DNA of 41,947 nt from an uncultured Blautia sp. (GTDB lineage Bacteria > Bacillota > Clostridia > Lachnospirales > Lachnospiraceae): contig CAKRMK010000030.1 of NCBI GenBank assembly GCA_934364795.1, forward strand, positions 1-41,947. Direction: 5' to 3'. Every line of letters starts with the position of its first letter. Within the stretch, counting starts at the first letter, position 1. Of this stretch, positions 40,214 through 41,947 are shown piece after piece. A program made the translations under genes and the position numbers. The notes under the pieces were generated by a model. That model was not told the DNA's origin. It ran no database searches and was given only the letters and a program-made list of their open reading frames with translations.

Positions 40214-41488
40214 ATGAAAAGAAAAAAATTAGCGGTATTACTGATGGCATTTATGACTGCTGTTACACCGGCAGAGTCAGCTTTTGCTAATGGCAATACA
40301 GAGGCAGTTGTGACTGTACAGACCCAGGAAGTAGGAGCAAAAAGTGCTGTGTCTGACTTTTCCTATACAGATAATGAAAATGGTACGGTGACGATTACCG
40401 GTTATAAAGGAAAAGCGAAGGATGTGGTGATACCGGAGAAAATCAATGGTAAAAGTGTAGTAGCCATTGGGGGATTCAATGCTTTTTCCGGAAAGGATAT
40501 TACCAGTGTTTCCATGCCAAGTGTGGAAATGGTTGGATTTTGCGCTTTTCAGAATTGCAAGAAACTGACGAAGGTATCTATGTCAAAAGTAGTGAACATT
40601 GGTTTATCCAGTTTTGCAGGTACCGGCATTACAAGTATTGATCTGCCACAGGCGGAGGGGATTTCAAATGGTGCTTTTTCTGAATGCAAAAGACTGACTT
40701 CTGTTAGAGCGCCAAAGGTGAAAATAATTGGACATGATGCATTTTCGGATTGTGAACGTTTAAGTGATATTACTTTTTCAGAAGATCTGGGAGAAATTGG
40801 ACCCTGTGCGTTTGCAAATACCAGTGTAAAAACGGTCAGACTGAATGGAAATGTTACATTATATCCCCATTCCTTGGGCTTTGACAGAAGCTCTGACGGA
40901 ACAATGACCAAGATAAAAGGTTTTAAGCTGTATGGAAAAAAGGGTTCAACAGTTGAAAAATATGCAAAGGAAAATAAACTGACATTTGTAGATATTAATG
41001 GCAGTACAAGTTCCAGAGTCACAAGAAAAAGTATTCCTTTACAGGCGAAAAAGACTGTTTCAGCAGCCAGCATCCTTTCAGCAAAGGACAGCAACATTCT
41101 GTCATTGGAAACAACTGACAGCAATATAGCCAGCATTTCCAATAAAACCTTCAAAATTGCAGGAAAAGCTTCTGGAAAGGCTACAGTGACAGCAAAATTA
41201 AAAAATGGTTCAACGGTAAAGATTGCTGTAACGGTAAAGAAAAAAGTTACAACCACGAAAATTACAGGAATAACAGGAAAAATAGCTTTGAAAAAAGGAC
41301 AGAAATATACTTTTAAACCTGTTCTGAATCCGGTAACAAGTACAGATAAAGTAACCTATAGCAGTTCCAACCGGAAAGTTGCCACAGTATCTTCAAATGG
41401 AATGGTGAATGCACGAAAAAAAGGAACAGCCAAAATTACAATTAAAGCGGGAAAACAAAAGGTAGTTTGTGTGGTAACAGTTAAATAA
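40214..41488 (+). CDS. BspA-like leucine-rich-repeat secreted protein with Big_2 tail
   Basis: A 424-residue exported protein: a signal peptide (cleavage after AFA, near residue 26), then LRR_5/BspA-type repeats at about 45-270 (FSYTDNENGTVTITGYKG; repeated AFxxCxxLTxVxxP units such as CAFQNCKKLTKVSM and GAFSECKRLTSVRAP), then two Lys-rich Big_2-like domains (about 275-424) related to those of the 31628 and 36362 proteins (TYSSSNRKVATVSSNG; RKKGTAKITIKAGKQK). Such proteins often bind host or bacterial surfaces. No anchor motif is seen. GGGAGG lies before ATG 40214. It is divergent from the HTH regulator. Confidence 0.88.
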   Translation: MKRKKLAVLLMAFMTAVTPAESAFANGNTEAVVTVQTQEVGAKSAVSDFSYTDNENGTVTITGYKGKAKDVVIPEKINGKSVVAIGGFNAFSGKDITSVSMPSVEMVGFCAFQNCKKLTKVSMSKVVNIGLSSFAGTGITSIDLPQAEGISNGAFSECKRLTSVRAPKVKIIGHDAFSDCERLSDITFSEDLGEIGPCAFANTSVKTVRLNGNVTLYPHSLGFDRSSDGTMTKIKGFKLYGKKGSTVEKYAKENKLTFVDINGSTSSRVTRKSIPLQAKKTVSAASILSAKDSNILSLETTDSNIASISNKTFKIAGKASGKATVTAKLKNGSTVKIAVTVKKKVTTTKITGITGKIALKKGQKYTFKPVLNPVTSTDKVTYSSSNRKVATVSSNGMVNARKKGTAKITIKAGKQKVVCVVTVK

Positions 41489-41642
41489 GATTTGGAGGGC
41501 ACGCTTTCTTAATTTGGGTTGAGATAGGAATTAAATTTGTAAGTAATTTGCATAAAACAAAGTGTACAAAAATAATTCAAAGTGGAAATAAACTTTGCAT
41601 TTCAGTTACAAAAAATAATTGTAGGTTTTTGTAAAAAAGTGC

Positions 41643-41671
41643 TTGACTTCTCCTTGCGGCAGTGGTATATT
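41643..41671 (+). promoter_or_regulatory. rRNA-type tandem promoter P1
   Basis: TTGACT (41643-41648), a 17-bp spacer and TATATT (41666-41671). Downstream is AAGCTGTCGCAA (41676-41687), which recurs after P3. Confidence 0.8.
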
Positions 41672-41745
41672 AAATAAGCTGTCGCAAGGAATTGCTTCTG
41701 AAATACTGAAAAATAAATTAGTTTTCAGAATATTCAAATTAACTG

Positions 41746-41774
41746 TTGACAATCGACTGAACTTATGATAAAGT
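41746..41774 (+). promoter_or_regulatory. rRNA-type tandem promoter P2
   Basis: A perfect TTGACA (41746-41751), a 17-bp spacer and TAAAGT (41769-41774), preceded by A/T-rich DNA like an UP element. Confidence 0.82.
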
Positions 41775-41856
41775 ATCCAAGTCGCTTGAACAGAACGACA
41801 GAAACAAACAACTTTAGAAAGATCTGAAAAACCTCAAAAACTTTTGAAAAAAGTTC

Positions 41857-41885
41857 TTGACAAGGCTTGAAAGATATGATAAAGT
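41857..41885 (+). promoter_or_regulatory. rRNA-type tandem promoter P3 and leader
   Basis: A perfect TTGACA (41857-41862), a 17-bp spacer and TAAAGT (41880-41885). The -10 context ATGATAAAGT is identical to P2. AAGCTGTCGCAA (41890-41901) follows, then TTGATAACTAAACAGTGAA, a leader style common before 16S rRNA in Firmicutes. The 150 bp from 41489 to 41640 hold nothing recognisable. Confidence 0.82.
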
Positions 41886-41947
41886 AAACAAGCTGTCGCA
41901 AAGAGCTGACAGCGAAACAACCTTGATAACTAAACAGTGAAACACAT

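Noticed and set aside
40549..41256. Minus-strand open frame opposite the leucine-rich-repeat gene
   Set aside because: It is a low-complexity shadow of Lys/Thr-rich repeats and has no start signals.
31628..41488. Sortase or S-layer anchoring of the secreted proteins
   Set aside because: No LPXTG-type signal, C-terminal membrane helix or SLH domain is present in any of the four intact proteins.
41497..41510. GGAGGGCACGCTTTC as a repeat-family fragment
   Set aside because: The match is too short and lacks the next conserved block.
1..41947. CRISPR arrays, tRNA genes, integrases, phage genes
   Set aside because: No regular spaced repeats, cloverleaf sequences or mobile-element proteins were found by reading both strands.

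Overview
The window looks like a chromosomal segment of a spore-forming gut Firmicute of the family Lachnospiraceae, probably Blautia-like. This rests on gene content and style: AGGAGG ribosome sites, A+T-rich intergenic DNA, a SpoIIGA/SigE/SigK sporulation set, IreB-RuvX-DUF1292 synteny and secreted Big_2/leucine-rich-repeat proteins. The genus is an inference, since no search could be run.

Region 1 (1-7.6 kb) is housekeeping. An HPr-like protein without the catalytic histidine runs off the left edge. It is divergent from mtaB. Then come an IreB-family protein, ruvX, a DUF1292 protein, RNase J, a YlbF-family protein, a catalytic-domain-less MltG-like protein, a TrmR-like tRNA methyltransferase and a U32 (TrhP-like) protein. 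From IreB onward this resembles the Bacillus yrzL-yrrK-yrzB ... yrrL-yrrM-yrrN/O neighbourhood. Three of the genes (mtaB, trmR, trhP) concern modification of the tRNA anticodon loop.

Region 2 (7.7-14.2 kb) has sigK on the minus strand, divergent from a sharply bounded three-gene operon with its own promoter and terminator. It encodes a 1199-residue beta/helical-repeat protein, a divergent Hsp70/actin-fold protein with altered nucleotide-site motifs and no lid, and a TPR protein. This operon is the best candidate here for an undescribed system.

Region 3 (14.2-30.8 kb) mixes metabolism, transport and sporulation. It holds a polar amino-acid ABC transporter, purB, purA, a membrane-anchored HAD protein, a VbhA-Fic toxin-antitoxin pair, a SEC-C protein, a YdcF protein, T-box-controlled thrS, divergent aroE/aroD, and spoIIGA-sigE. 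The spoIIGA-sigE promoter has a 22-bp spacer and Spo0A boxes, like the spoIIG promoter of B. subtilis. A helical protein and a small Xre regulator follow.

Region 4 (30.9-41.5 kb) is an A+T-richer accessory island of secreted proteins: a decayed FnIII-type gene, a 1535-residue modular protein, a 430-residue relative sharing its modules, a small Ig-like secreted protein and a BspA-like leucine-rich-repeat protein. A large HTH regulator lies among them. Two of the secreted-protein promoters share a 25-bp box just upstream of the -35, which is probably that regulator's binding site. The window ends in three tandem strong promoters and a leader typical of an rRNA operon; the rRNA itself lies outside.

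A dispersed family of palindromic intergenic repeats (best copy 164 bp with 18-bp perfect terminal inverted repeats) occurs six times as whole or partial copies. No tRNA, CRISPR array, transposase or phage gene was found.
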